In this document: piece by piece, positions 55,841 through 64,000 of the stretch
Layout: every line of letters starts with the position of its first letter
Numbering within the stretch: position 1 is the first letter of the stretch
Source of the DNA: Halobaculum magnesiiphilum
GTDB lineage: Archaea > Halobacteriota > Halobacteria > Halobacteriales > Haloferacaceae
Direction: 5' to 3'
DNA: 64,000 nt
Assembly: GCF_019823105.1 (NCBI RefSeq)
Contig: NZ_CP081958.1
Coordinates: forward strand, 1,736,001 to 1,800,000
Program-made: the position numbers and the translations under genes
The notes under the pieces: model-generated
Seen by the model: the letters and a program-made list of their open reading frames with translations, nothing else
Database searches by the model: none
Told to the model about the DNA's origin: nothing

Positions 55841-56434
55841 CTACGCCCCACCTCCCGCCGCGGCCACCAGCGCGAGGACGGCCCGCGCCGCGACCAACAG
55901 GAAGAACACGCCGGCAACGTCGCCGGTGGTCGTCACCACCGGGCCGACGAACGTGTCGGGGTTGTACCCCCGACGGTAGCCCGCGAACACGACCAACAGC
56001 ACGACGGCCGTCAGCGCCGCCCCCGAGAGGACGCTCGCGATCAGCGCGACGCCGAGCATGACCGACAGCGGCGCGACCGGACTCGCGAGCAGCGTGAGCG
56101 CCGTCACGGTGAGCACGGCGGCGACGAGCGACACGAGCACGCCGTTTGCGAGTGCCGCCGTCGCCGCCGCGCGCAGCCGGTCGTCGCCGAGGTCGACCCG
56201 CGGTTCGACGATCCCCTGGTGGAGTCCGGTGGAGATGCGCGCGCCGAAGCTCCCGAACACGCTTCCGCGGGTCGCGAGCAGCGCGGGCACGAGCACGAGC
56301 AGCCCCTCGATCGCCCGGAGTTCGGCGCGCATGCCCCCGAGTACGACGCCCGCGAGCAACCCCCCGACCGCGCTCGTCGCGAGCGCCGGCAGCGCCTCGC
56401 GGTACGCCTCCCCGGCCGTCTCGCGGATCCCCAT
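55841..56434 (-). CDS. MgtE-like transporter half (first)
   Basis: The 197-residue protein is also one MgtE membrane domain, with PALLATRGSVFGSFGARISTGLHQG and PVVTTTGDVAGV in the same places as its partner. ATG 56434 is preceded by CTTTTGTCC at about 56461, fitting a leaderless start. Since MgtE works as a dimer, the two genes probably form a heterodimeric Mg2+ (or Co2+) channel, like SLC41 halves. Confidence 0.88.
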   Translation of the reverse strand: MGIRETAGEAYREALPALATSAVGGLLAGVVLGGMRAELRAIEGLLVLVPALLATRGSVFGSFGARISTGLHQGIVEPRVDLGDDRLRAAATAALANGVLVSLVAAVLTVTALTLLASPVAPLSVMLGVALIASVLSGAALTAVVLLVVFAGYRRGYNPDTFVGPVVTTTGDVAGVFFLLVAARAVLALVAAAGGGA

Positions 56435-56618
56435 CGCGCGTACCGACGACCCCCGAGGACAAAAGTCGGGTGCCGTCGTCGCCGTCGCGGTCGCCCGGAG
56501 ATTCGTCGCCGGCGGATACGTCGTTGCGGTCGCGGTCGCTGTCGCGGTCACCCCACCGCCGGCGACGCCGGCCTGCGGGACCGACGGGCACTTCACGGCG
56601 AGCGACGAGACCCCACCA

Positions 56619-57527
56619 ATGACCGACTCGCAGGCGCAGGTGTTGCTGACGAACGACGACGGCGTCGACGCCGGCGGCCTCGCGGCGCTGTACGAGGAGC
56701 TGCGCGCCGTCGCCGACGTGACCGTCGTCGCGCCCGCCGAGAACCAGTCGGGCGTGGGGCGGGCGCGCTCGCGCGCCGTCGACGTGGACGACCACGAGTG
56801 GGGCCACGCGGTCCACGGCACGCCCGCCGACTGCGTCGCCTACGCGCTCCGGGCGCTGGACGAGGAGTTCGATCTGGTCGTCTCCGGGTGCAACCACGGC
56901 CCCAACTGCGGCGAGTACATCATGGGCCACTCGGGCACCGTCGGCGCGGCCGTCGAGGCGGCGTACCTCGGGGTTCCCGCGGTCGCCGTCTCCGCGTACC
57001 ACCGCGAGGAGTTCTTCCCGCCGGCTGAGTTCACCTTCGAGACGCCCGCGCGGCTGACCCGCCTGCTCGCCGAACACGTGCTCGACCGCGGCGACGGGAG
57101 TGGGAGCGGGAGCGGAAGCACGGACGGCGGCGCCGACCTCGCGGACGCGGATCTGCTCTCGGTGAACGCTCCCGTCGACGCGGCCGACTGCGACCTCCGG
57201 CTCACCGAGCCGCTGGCCGACTACGGCGTCGACGTGCGCGAGGCCTCCCCGGAGGAGCGCGAGACCCACGACGGCGACTGGCGGCTCGAATCCGACTTCT
57301 GGGCGCGCCTCGATCAGCCGGGGCGACACCCGACGCTGGAGCAGGTGGGCGACTCCTACCCCGCGTGGTCCGACCGCGCGGCCGTCGTCGACGGCGACGC
57401 GAGCGTCTCGGCGCTGCGCGTACCCCAGGTGCCGATTCACTCCGAACGGCTGGACGACCTCGTCGCCGCGGTGAACCGCGACTGGCGGGCCGAGCGCGAG
57501 GCCGCGCCGGCGGCGGACGACGACTGA
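56619..57527 (+). CDS. surE: 5'-nucleotidase SurE
   Basis: SurE removes phosphate from nucleoside 5'- or 3'-monophosphates. The 302-residue protein has LLTNDDGVDAGG (metal site), APAENQSGVGRA, HGTPADCVAYAL and VSGCNHGPNCGEYIMGHSGTV, all family hallmarks. LLSVNAPV and LDQPGRHPTLEQVGDSYPAW follow. A Gly/Ser/Asp insert after VLDRGDG adds about 15 residues. ATG 56619 is 30 nt after a CACTTCAC element. Confidence 0.93.
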   Translation: MTDSQAQVLLTNDDGVDAGGLAALYEELRAVADVTVVAPAENQSGVGRARSRAVDVDDHEWGHAVHGTPADCVAYALRALDEEFDLVVSGCNHGPNCGEYIMGHSGTVGAAVEAAYLGVPAVAVSAYHREEFFPPAEFTFETPARLTRLLAEHVLDRGDGSGSGSGSTDGGADLADADLLSVNAPVDAADCDLRLTEPLADYGVDVREASPEERETHDGDWRLESDFWARLDQPGRHPTLEQVGDSYPAWSDRAAVVDGDASVSALRVPQVPIHSERLDDLVAAVNRDWRAEREAAPAADDD

Positions 57528-57560
57528 ACGGCAGTCACCTCCCGAGACGGGTCCTCGGCG

Positions 57561-58394
57561 CTACAGCGTCGCCGCGTCGCCGTCGGCCCACACCTCGTAG
57601 CCGTGTTCCCGTCCGCGTTCCTCGACCGCCCCGGTGTGCAGCCGGAGCATGTGCTCGGAGACGTTCGTGGCGACGCGCCGGTCGGCGTCGAGGCGGTCGA
57701 GGCCGGCCCGAAGCGCCGCGGCCTCGGCGTGGAGTTCCGCCCCCAGCACCGACCCCTCCACGAACAGGAGGTCGAGTCCGTCGGCGGGGACGCTCCCGGG
57801 ATCGGGTGCGGCGTTCAGATCCGGCGCGTAGCCGACGACCGCCTCGTCCGGGTCGGCGTCCCCACGGGGCCCCTCCGACCGCGGGCCGCGGACGACGTAC
57901 CCGAGCGTCGGAAACAGCGGTTCGCCGTGTTCCACCTCGAACGCCGTGACCGAGAGTGCCCCGACCGACACCGGGTCGCCGGGCGAGACGACCGCCATCC
58001 CGACGCGGTCGACGAGCCCCGGCCGTTCGGTGGCGTACTTCTGCAGGACGCTACGGGGGACGTACGTCTCGAAGGGGTCGGCGACCGGATGATCGTGGCC
58101 GAGGTCGTCGCCGTTCAGGAGGTGCCGTTCGTACCGGGTGTGGTTCAGCTCGGAGACGCCGGCGGCGTGGTCGTAGTGGCCGTGCGTGAGGAACACGGCG
58201 TCGAGGTCGGTCACGCTCGCCTCGCGAAGTGCGGGAGTCACGTCCGGAGGCGCGTCGATGAGAAGCGTCGTTCCCGCCGCCTCGACGAGGAGGCCGGGCC
58301 GCCGTCGCGGGTCGCTCGCCGCACAGAACGCACAGTCGCACAGGGGCACGGGGACGCCGAGGGCGTCGCCGGTGCCGAGGAGGGTACAGCGCAC
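57561..58394 (-). CDS. MBL-fold metallohydrolase (PhnP/RNase Z-like)
   Basis: The 277-residue protein has the metallo-beta-lactamase motif FLTHGHYDHAAG and a terminal THGH-type metal set, plus a CDCAFCAASD zinc-binding insertion at residues 19-28 that is typical of the PhnP family (phosphodiesterases of phosphonate/cyclic phosphate metabolism). GVPVPLCDC starts just after the first strand. GTG 58394 is the only start close to the conserved TLLGTGDALG. The frame is open much further upstream, but that sequence is Arg-rich shadow of the MFS gene. Confidence 0.88.
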   Translation of the reverse strand: MRCTLLGTGDALGVPVPLCDCAFCAASDPRRRPGLLVEAAGTTLLIDAPPDVTPALREASVTDLDAVFLTHGHYDHAAGVSELNHTRYERHLLNGDDLGHDHPVADPFETYVPRSVLQKYATERPGLVDRVGMAVVSPGDPVSVGALSVTAFEVEHGEPLFPTLGYVVRGPRSEGPRGDADPDEAVVGYAPDLNAAPDPGSVPADGLDLLFVEGSVLGAELHAEAAALRAGLDRLDADRRVATNVSEHMLRLHTGAVEERGREHGYEVWADGDAATL

Positions 58395-58471
58395 GGTGAC
58401 GGATCGAGTAGGGGGCACTCGACTGTTCGGGTGGTGTGGGAACACCCGAACCCGCCCGGCCGTGATACTGT

Positions 58472-59782
58472 CTACGACCCATCGACGACCGCGACGACGC
58501 CCGTCAGCGCCAGCGACGCCACCAGCGCGACCGCGAGCACGCCGAAGGCGGCGCCGAAGCCGGTCGCGTCGGCGACGCCGCCGACGACGGCGGGCGCGAG
58601 CGCGCCGGCGCTCATCAACAGCGTCCGGACGACGCCGAGTCCGCCGCCGGCAGCCGATTCGGGGAGGACGGCGGCGAGGTACGCGCCCCGGACGGGGCGG
58701 AAGCCGTGACTGCCCAGCCCGAACGCGACCACCGCCCCGGCGACGGCGACGACGCCCGAGACCGACAGCAGCGCGAGGAGCCCGCCGGTCGCGAGCGCGA
58801 GCGTCGCGGCGATCACCGGGAGCTGTCCGACGCGGTCCGAGAGGTCGCCGGTTCCCAACTGGACGAGCGAGACGACGAACAGCCCCGAGTACAGCAGCGA
58901 GGCGGTCGTCTCGGGCAGCCCCGCGGCGTCGGTCAGATAGAGGGGGAGGAAGGCGACGGCGCCGTTGTACGCGAACGAGAAGCAGACCGTCGCGAGGACG
59001 AAGAACGCGAAGGCGGGCTCGCGAAACAGCGCCGCGTAGCGACGGAGGGCGCCGCCCGTGTCGTCGACGCCGTCCGTCTCGGCGTGGTCGCTCGTGTCGT
59101 CGCCGGCGGCCGTGTCGGCGTCGTCGGACCCGTCGGTGGCGGCACCGCCGAGGTCGGCCGCACCCGGATCCGGAGCGCTGCGGGCGAACAGGAGCGCGAG
59201 CCCGCCGGCGGCGACCGCGCCCGCGAGGAACAGCGCGTGCCAGTCGAGCCACGGGAGCGCGACGCCGGCGACCGTCGCGCCGGTGACCGCCACGACGGCG
59301 GCGGGGGCGGCGACGCCGCCGAAGGCGCCGAGCGTGTCGAGCACCCCGAGCGCGCGGCCGGTCCGCCCGGGGTACAGCCGCGAGAGCAGCCGGACGGCGA
59401 CGGTCTTGTGGACGCCGGTGCCGAGGCCGACGAGCAGCATGCCGCCGCCGAGGACGCCGAGCGCGAGGGCGTCGGGGACGGGCACCGCGAGCACGAGCGC
59501 GCCGAGGCCGGTGACGACCGCGCCGGCGACGATCACCCGCCGCGCGCCGACCCGGTCGGCGAGCGCGCCGCTGGGGAACTGCATCGCCGCGTAGACGGTC
59601 AACATCGCGGTGAACGCGACCCCGAGGACCGCGCTGGAGACGCCGAGCGCGTCACGGAACGCGGGAAACAGCGGCGGGAACGCGTACCGGAGGAACTTCG
59701 CGAGAAACCAGATCAGCGCCGTGAGCGCGAGCACGTCGTAATCGGCGAGCGCGCGCAGCCGCGATCCGACGCCGGTTCCCAT
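58472..59782 (-). CDS. MFS transporter
   Basis: The 436-residue protein has about 12 helices in two halves, with an acidic linker (about 185-215) between them. GALADRVGARRVI is the MFS motif-A loop after helix 2, and GDLSDRVGQLPVI the matching loop in the second half. The protein resembles nitrate/sugar-phosphate-type or general MFS permeases. Substrate unknown. It has the same direction as the MBL gene, 77 bp upstream of it. Confidence 0.9.
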   Translation of the reverse strand: MGTGVGSRLRALADYDVLALTALIWFLAKFLRYAFPPLFPAFRDALGVSSAVLGVAFTAMLTVYAAMQFPSGALADRVGARRVIVAGAVVTGLGALVLAVPVPDALALGVLGGGMLLVGLGTGVHKTVAVRLLSRLYPGRTGRALGVLDTLGAFGGVAAPAAVVAVTGATVAGVALPWLDWHALFLAGAVAAGGLALLFARSAPDPGAADLGGAATDGSDDADTAAGDDTSDHAETDGVDDTGGALRRYAALFREPAFAFFVLATVCFSFAYNGAVAFLPLYLTDAAGLPETTASLLYSGLFVVSLVQLGTGDLSDRVGQLPVIAATLALATGGLLALLSVSGVVAVAGAVVAFGLGSHGFRPVRGAYLAAVLPESAAGGGLGVVRTLLMSAGALAPAVVGGVADATGFGAAFGVLAVALVASLALTGVVAVVDGS

Positions 59783-59887
59783 TCGGTTCGGAGGACGGCT
59801 GTCGGGGTCAAAAGGCGCGCGGAAGCGGCCGTTCGGGACGGTTCGCCGGAGGCTGCGTCCGCGCCCCCGCTCGCGTTCGCGTTCGCT

Positions 59888-60208
59888 CTACGGTGCGCCG
59901 GCGAGTACCAGCGTACTCTCGGCGTCGCCGTTGCGGATCTGCCGGGTCGCGTCCGGGGAGATCCGGACGGCGTCGCCGGGCTCCAGCTCGACCTCTTCCC
60001 CGTCGACGGCGACCGTCGCGGCGCCCTCGACGAGGAGGTACACCTCCTCGTGGTCGCGCTCGGCGTGGTCGTGTTCCTTCCCGGTCCACCCGGGGTCACA
60101 GTCGACGACGGTGACGCCGAGGTGCTCACACTCCAGCGGGTCGCGCAGGAAGTGCATCGCGCCCGCGGCCGGCTCGACATCGCGGTAGTTGACGGTGGCG
60201 TAGCTCAC
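59888..60208 (-). CDS. Cupin-domain protein
   Basis: The 106-residue single-domain cupin has VDCDPGWTGKEHDHAERDHEEVYLLVEG, containing the H-x-H and E motif-1 ligands, and EPGDAVRISPDATRQIRNG as motif 2. His after the PDATR region is replaced by Gln, so one metal ligand may be missing. GTG 60208 (VSYATVNYRDVEP) is preferred because relatives start there; ATG 60235 is an alternative. Function unknown. Confidence 0.8.
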   Translation of the reverse strand: MSYATVNYRDVEPAAGAMHFLRDPLECEHLGVTVVDCDPGWTGKEHDHAERDHEEVYLLVEGAATVAVDGEEVELEPGDAVRISPDATRQIRNGDAESTLVLAGAP

Positions 60209-60301
60209 GATCGGTCGAACCGGCGAAACGCCCATCTAGCTGTCGGCGGTTCCAGCCGCGCACGAATCGCGGCGCCGGTGGCGCCCGCCGGTTGCGTCGG
60301 T

Positions 60302-61693
60302 TCACCCGAACGGACCCATCCCGCCCATGCCGCCGCCGCCACCGCCGCCGCCCTGCTGTTGCAGCTTCTTCATCATGCGCTGCATGTCGCCGTCGCCCAT
60401 GTTGCCGAACTGGTCCATCGTGCGCTTCATCATGCTGTGCTGTTCGAGCAGCTCCTCGATGCGCTCCTTCGGAACGCCGGAGCCGCGGGCGATCCGCTCC
60501 AGCCGGTCGCTCTTGATGACCGCGGGGTTCTCCAGCTCCTCCTCGGTCATCGAGTCCATCGCGATCTCGAACGAGCGCATGCGCTCCTGGGTCACGTCCA
60601 TCGCGTCGTCGGGGAGCTGGTCCATGATCCCGCCGCCCATGCCGGGGATCATGTCGAGCACCTGGTCGAGGGGCCCCATGCGGTCCATCGCCTTCATCTG
60701 GTTGCGCATGTCCTTGAGGGTGAATTCCCCCTCCATCATGTCCTCGGGGTCCCAGTCGTCCTCCTCCTGCGTCTCCTCCATCGCGCGCTCGACGCGCTCG
60801 GAGAGCTGCTTGAGGTCGCCCATCCCGAGCAGCCGCGAGATGAAGCCGTTGGGCTCGAAGCGCTCGATGTCCTGCACCGTTTCCCCGGCGCCGAGGAACG
60901 CGATGGAGGAACCGGTCTCGTTGACGGCCGTCAGCGCCCCGCCGCCCTTCGCGGTCCCGTCGAGCTTCGTGATCACGACGCCGTCGATGCCGATCGACTC
61001 CTCGAACTGCCGGGCCTGCTCTTTGGCGCCCTGGCCGATCGCGGCGTCGAGCACGAGCAGCGAGCGGTCCGGGTCGACCGCGTCGTCGATCTGCTCGATC
61101 TCCTCGATGAGATCGTCCTCCAGCGCGTGGCGACCGGCGGTGTCGACGATGCGCACGTCGGCGTCCGCCGTGGCCTCCAGCCCCTCCCGGGCGATGTCGA
61201 CGGGGTCGTCGTTGTCCGGGTCGCCGTAGAACTCCACCTCGGCGTTCTCGGACATCTGCTTGGCCTGGTCGTAGGCGCCGGGGCGGAACGTGTCGGTCTG
61301 GATGACCGCCGGGCGCAGCCCCTTCTTCGAGAACCACCACGCCATCTTGGCGGCCGTCGTCGTCTTCCCGGAGCCCTGGAGACCGGCGAGCATGATCGTC
61401 TGCTCCTCCAGCGGGATCTCGGTCGACTCGCCGATGAGGTCGACCATCTCCTCGTAGACGATCTTGAGGACGTGGTCGCGGGCGGTCGTGCCGCCTGGGG
61501 GTTCCTCCTCCAGCGCGCGGGTCTTGATGCTGTCCGACAGCTCCATCACGAGGTCGACGTCCACGTCGGCCGACAGCAGCGAGCGCTGGATCTGCTTGAC
61601 GACCTCCTGCACGTCGTCCTCGTCGATACGGGACTTCCCGCGGAGCGAGTCCATCGTGCCCCGGAGGGAGCTCCCCAGATCGTCGAGTACCAT
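60302..61693 (-). CDS. ffh: Signal recognition particle protein SRP54
   Basis: SRP54 binds 7S RNA and signal peptides and docks ribosomes at the membrane. The 463-residue protein has the N domain, G1 GLQGSGKTT (104-112), [13 protein letters not shown]3 DTAGRH, G4 TKLDG and AFLGAGE. The Met-rich M domain (about 320-445) includes [11 protein letters not shown]. It ends in a Gly-rich tail ([18 protein letters not shown]). Start ATG 61693. Length and motif order are normal. Confidence 0.96.
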   Translation of the reverse strand: MVLDDLGSSLRGTMDSLRGKSRIDEDDVQEVVKQIQRSLLSADVDVDLVMELSDSIKTRALEEEPPGGTTARDHVLKIVYEEMVDLIGESTEIPLEEQTIMLAGLQGSGKTTTAAKMAWWFSKKGLRPAVIQTDTFRPGAYDQAKQMSENAEVEFYGDPDNDDPVDIAREGLEATADADVRIVDTAGRHALEDDLIEEIEQIDDAVDPDRSLLVLDAAIGQGAKEQARQFEESIGIDGVVITKLDGTAKGGGALTAVNETGSSIAFLGAGETVQDIERFEPNGFISRLLGMGDLKQLSERVERAMEETQEEDDWDPEDMMEGEFTLKDMRNQMKAMDRMGPLDQVLDMIPGMGGGIMDQLPDDAMDVTQERMRSFEIAMDSMTEEELENPAVIKSDRLERIARGSGVPKERIEELLEQHSMMKRTMDQFGNMGDGDMQRMMKKLQQQGGGGGGGGMGGMGPFG

Positions 61694-62119
61694 CTTGTTG
61701 GTCGTGGTAGTCGGTCCGTGCGGTAAAGGCTTCCCTACACGGTTCCGGTACTGTTTGCGTTCGCGGTTCGACCGAGTTCGAGGCGGCTATCGGTGTACCG
61801 ACGACCTCGAAAGCCCCCGTGGGTGTGCGGTCGCGCGGCCCACGCTGCGCTCCTCGGTCGTTCGCCGGGCTCACTCCCTCCGGTACTTGCGGGACCGGGC
61901 TTCCCGCAACCCACGGCCCCTTTCAGTCCCACCCGCTGCGACCGCACCGCACCTCATCCTCCCCAGCCGACTGCGATGCTCGCTCGGCCTCCGGCCTCGC
62001 TGTGCTTCTCGCCCCTCGCGCGCTCCCGGCGCGGACGGAGCCGCGCCGGCGCGCGCCATGGCTGTCGTCGGATCGGATCGCACCGAAACCACTTCACCCG
62101 ACACCGCGAACCCGGTGAC
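61694..62119. other. Gene-free stretch between SRP54 and LysE genes
   Basis: No convincing coding frame was found; frames present are Pro/Arg-rich. A strong hairpin, TTGCGGGA (61887-61894) with TCCCGCAA (61902-61909), is followed by a pyrimidine-rich segment with GACTGC and CCGCACC words (61920-61975). This may be a structured RNA or repeat element, but I could not test it. Confidence 0.4.
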
Positions 62120-62776
62120 GTGTTCGGGCTCGACGCCGCAACCCTCGCCGCCTACGTCGCCGCCGCGGGCGCGCTGATCCTCGTCCCCGGACAGGACACC
62201 CTCGTCGTCCTCACCCGCGGGTTCGCCTCGCGCGCGGCCGGCGTCGGCGCGGCCGTCGGGGTCGCCGTCGGCGTCCTGATCCACGCCACCGCGGCGGCGC
62301 TGGGACTGGCGGCCGTCTACCGCGCGGTCCCGGCCGCGGCGACGCTCGTCACGCTCGCGGGCGCTGCGTACCTCCTGTGGCTCGCGATCGACACGGCGAA
62401 AGGGCACGGTTTCGGGTCGAGACCGCGAGACGGTCGACCGTCTGACGCTCGACCCGACGGCGGCCCCGCGGAGCCCGGAACCGGGACCGTCAGCGACGGG
62501 TTCCGTCGCGGCCTCCTGACCAACGTCGCGAACCCGAAGGTCGCGCTCTTTTTCCTCGCGTTCCTCCCCGGATTCGCCGGCGACGGCGAACCGACGACGA
62601 TGGTCGCGCTCGGGGCCGTGTACGCCCTGCTCACCGTCGCGTACCTCGGTGCCGTCGGCGCGCTCGCGGGCCGGATCGGCGCGGTGGCGACCGGCCGGAC
62701 CGCGCGGGCGATCCGGCTCGGCTCTGCGGCGGTGCTGGTCGCGCTGGCGGCGGCGCTGATCGTGCGGGTCGTGTGA
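62120..62776 (+). CDS. LysE/RhtB-family exporter
   Basis: The 218-residue protein has six hydrophobic helices and the LysE-family signature LILVPGQDTLVVLTRG near the N-terminus, followed by GVGAAVGVAVGVLIHATAAALGL. The second half has GFRRGLLTNVANPKVALFFLAFLPGF. These exporters remove amino acids or cations such as lysine, threonine or leucine. GTG 62120 is chosen: it directly precedes the first helix, and the upstream region is low-complexity. Substrate unknown. Confidence 0.88.
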   Translation: MFGLDAATLAAYVAAAGALILVPGQDTLVVLTRGFASRAAGVGAAVGVAVGVLIHATAAALGLAAVYRAVPAAATLVTLAGAAYLLWLAIDTAKGHGFGSRPRDGRPSDARPDGGPAEPGTGTVSDGFRRGLLTNVANPKVALFFLAFLPGFAGDGEPTTMVALGAVYALLTVAYLGAVGALAGRIGAVATGRTARAIRLGSAAVLVALAAALIVRVV

Positions 62777-62804
62777 GTCGTCGCCTCCGGGGACGCGACC
62801 CCGA

Positions 62805-63983
62805 CTACGCGTTCGGGGCGTCCGCTGCCTCCCCGCCCTCCCGGGCACGCTCGCGGAGGCGGTCGATCCGGTCTCCCAGCGCGACGTTCGCCGAGAGCGG
62901 GTTCGGTACCCGCCGACGCGACGGCTCCATGGCGTGCACCTCGGCGTACCGCTCCAGCGCGTCGGCGACGGCGTCGGCGCCGACCGATTCGGCCGCGCGG
63001 TCGTCGGCCGCGACGATTCCCCGGCGCGCGTACCACAGCCCCCCGGCGAGCGCGACGCCGGCGACGGCGACGAGCGGGCCGTTCGGACCGCTGGAACCGG
63101 AGAACGCGGCCAGAAGCGGGACGGCCGCGCCGATCACCGCGCCCATTCGACGCGACAGCGCCCGCGAGCGGACGCGTCCGGCCTGCACCGCGAGCAGCGC
63201 CGCGGCGGTCTCGTCGTCGAGGGCGTCGAGGAACGTGCTCGTCACGAACAGCCGCCGGGTCGGGCCGATCCCGCGGACGAACGCGTTCGCGGTCTCCTCG
63301 TCGTCGGTGTCGAGCACGCGAACCTCGTCGACGAGCCCCGAACCGACCCCGGCGCGCTCGCGGAGGCGGTCGATCCGGGCGGCGTCGTCGTCGGTCGGCT
63401 TTCGCGTCGACCGGAGCGCGCCGACGATCCAGGGCGACGCCGCGAGCACCCCGACCACGAGCGCGACGAGCCCGGCCGCGACGGCGACTATCGAGGCGCC
63501 TGACCCGACACCGACCCGGAACGGCGTGAACGCGAGCGCGAACACGCCGCTCGCGCCCAGCAACCACCGGGCCATCAGTGCGACCGCGCGGCCCGTCCCG
63601 AGGTCGATGTCGCGGACGGCGCGGACCCCGCGCACCGTCGGCGCGTACGCGACGAGCGCGACGGTGCCGGCCGCAGACATCGTCAGGAACTCCGAGAGGA
63701 ACACGTCGACGGCGACGGTGCCGGTCGATCCGCCGACGAGCGCCGCACGGACGGCCGCGCCCAGATCGAGGATCGACAGGAGGCCGTACGCCAGCACCCC
63801 GAGCGGAAGGACGGCGCCGACGTACAGCAAGCGGTACTTCCCGACGGGGTTCGAGAGTCGACGCGCGAGGGCGCTGCCGACGGCGCCGACGACCGCCCCG
63901 AGCAGACAGAGGAGCACCCAGAAGACGACCGGCGGGCCGAGATCGGGCGTGGAGGACGCGACTGCGGACTGAAGCGGGACCAT
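62805..63983 (-). CDS. M48/HtpX-like membrane protein lacking the zinc motif
   Basis: The 392-residue protein has about seven hydrophobic segments and resembles HtpX-like M48 membrane proteases by layout: N-terminal helices, a soluble region with IDRLRERAGVGSGLVDEVRVLD and ANAFVRGIGPTRRLFVTSTFLDALDDE. At the catalytic place it reads AALLAVQAGRVRSRAL, where active enzymes have HExxH, so zinc binding is unlikely. The C-terminal EPSRRRVPNPLSANVALGDRIDRL is M48-like. It may be a pseudoenzyme regulating another protease. Confidence 0.75.
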   Translation of the reverse strand: MVPLQSAVASSTPDLGPPVVFWVLLCLLGAVVGAVGSALARRLSNPVGKYRLLYVGAVLPLGVLAYGLLSILDLGAAVRAALVGGSTGTVAVDVFLSEFLTMSAAGTVALVAYAPTVRGVRAVRDIDLGTGRAVALMARWLLGASGVFALAFTPFRVGVGSGASIVAVAAGLVALVVGVLAASPWIVGALRSTRKPTDDDAARIDRLRERAGVGSGLVDEVRVLDTDDEETANAFVRGIGPTRRLFVTSTFLDALDDETAAALLAVQAGRVRSRALSRRMGAVIGAAVPLLAAFSGSSGPNGPLVAVAGVALAGGLWYARRGIVAADDRAAESVGADAVADALERYAEVHAMEPSRRRVPNPLSANVALGDRIDRLRERAREGGEAADAPNA

Positions 63984-64000
63984 GCGCGGCGATCCCGTCG

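Noticed and set aside
63982-64000. Possible divergent gene starting at ATG 63982 on the plus strand
   Set aside because: Only six codons are inside the window, and the ATG overlaps the start codon of the minus-strand gene; cannot be supported.

Overview
The window is haloarchaeal chromosomal DNA, most like Halorubrum, Haloferax and their relatives. The evidence is very high G+C, strongly acidic proteins, many leaderless genes with a TATA-like box about 27 nt before the start codon, an archaeal 16S-tRNA-Ala-23S-5S-tRNA-Cys operon, and archaea-specific genes (D-family polymerase small subunit, Orc1/Cdc6, Hel308, MC1, PurO, KEOPS Cgi121, archaeal SRP54). The species cannot be fixed from sequence reading alone.

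Layout. 1-3.1 kb: the end of an ABC permease and its ATPase, a small membrane protein, a methyltransferase and a GNAT protein. 3.2-11.5 kb: the main replication-origin locus, with polB (DP1), sec11 and orc1 on one side and oapA-oapB-oapC on the other. The 1.4-kb gap between them holds an inverted pair of origin recognition boxes (ORBs) around an AT-rich, palindrome-containing segment. More ORB-like boxes lie inside or beside the flanking genes, and short-period pyrimidine-rich arrays sit on both sides of oapABC. 11.5-22.4 kb: MATE exporter, conserved hypotheticals, aspartate kinase, MFS transporter, TM2 protein, phosphoesterase, a haloarchaeal HTH regulator and PurO. 22.5-26.5 kb: an export operon (surface protein, ATPase, FtsX/MacB permease, TetR) with a TetR-type operator in its promoter. 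26.5-32.1 kb: DoxX, an ABC-2 transporter, tRNA-Gln, an isolated ORB and a CNNM/CorC protein. 32.1-43.9 kb: KEOPS Cgi121 with Hel308, a zinc-finger protein with a NucS-like N-terminus, a HAD phosphatase, a second Ski2-like helicase, an SDR lacking the catalytic Tyr, ValRS and two tandem small membrane paralogues.

43.9-51.7 kb: pyrD, an AbrB-like protein, chromatin protein MC1 and the complete rRNA operon with several promoters and both long processing stems. 51.7-64 kb: surface protein, YccF-like protein, an intron-containing tRNA-Arg(TCT) preceded by repeated copies of its own 3' end, UPF0200/UPF0201, a winged-helix regulator, a split MgtE pair, SurE, an MBL hydrolase, MFS, cupin, SRP54, LysE and an M48-like protein without its zinc motif.

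The most notable structure is the extended origin: besides the canonical pair, ORB-like motifs recur in polB, downstream of polB, downstream of orc1, at the orc1 start, in oapC, and once about 22 kb away beside tRNA-Gln. An array with about 19-bp period, whose units resemble the ORB core without its G-string, follows oapC. No CRISPR array, insertion sequence or complete provirus was seen.
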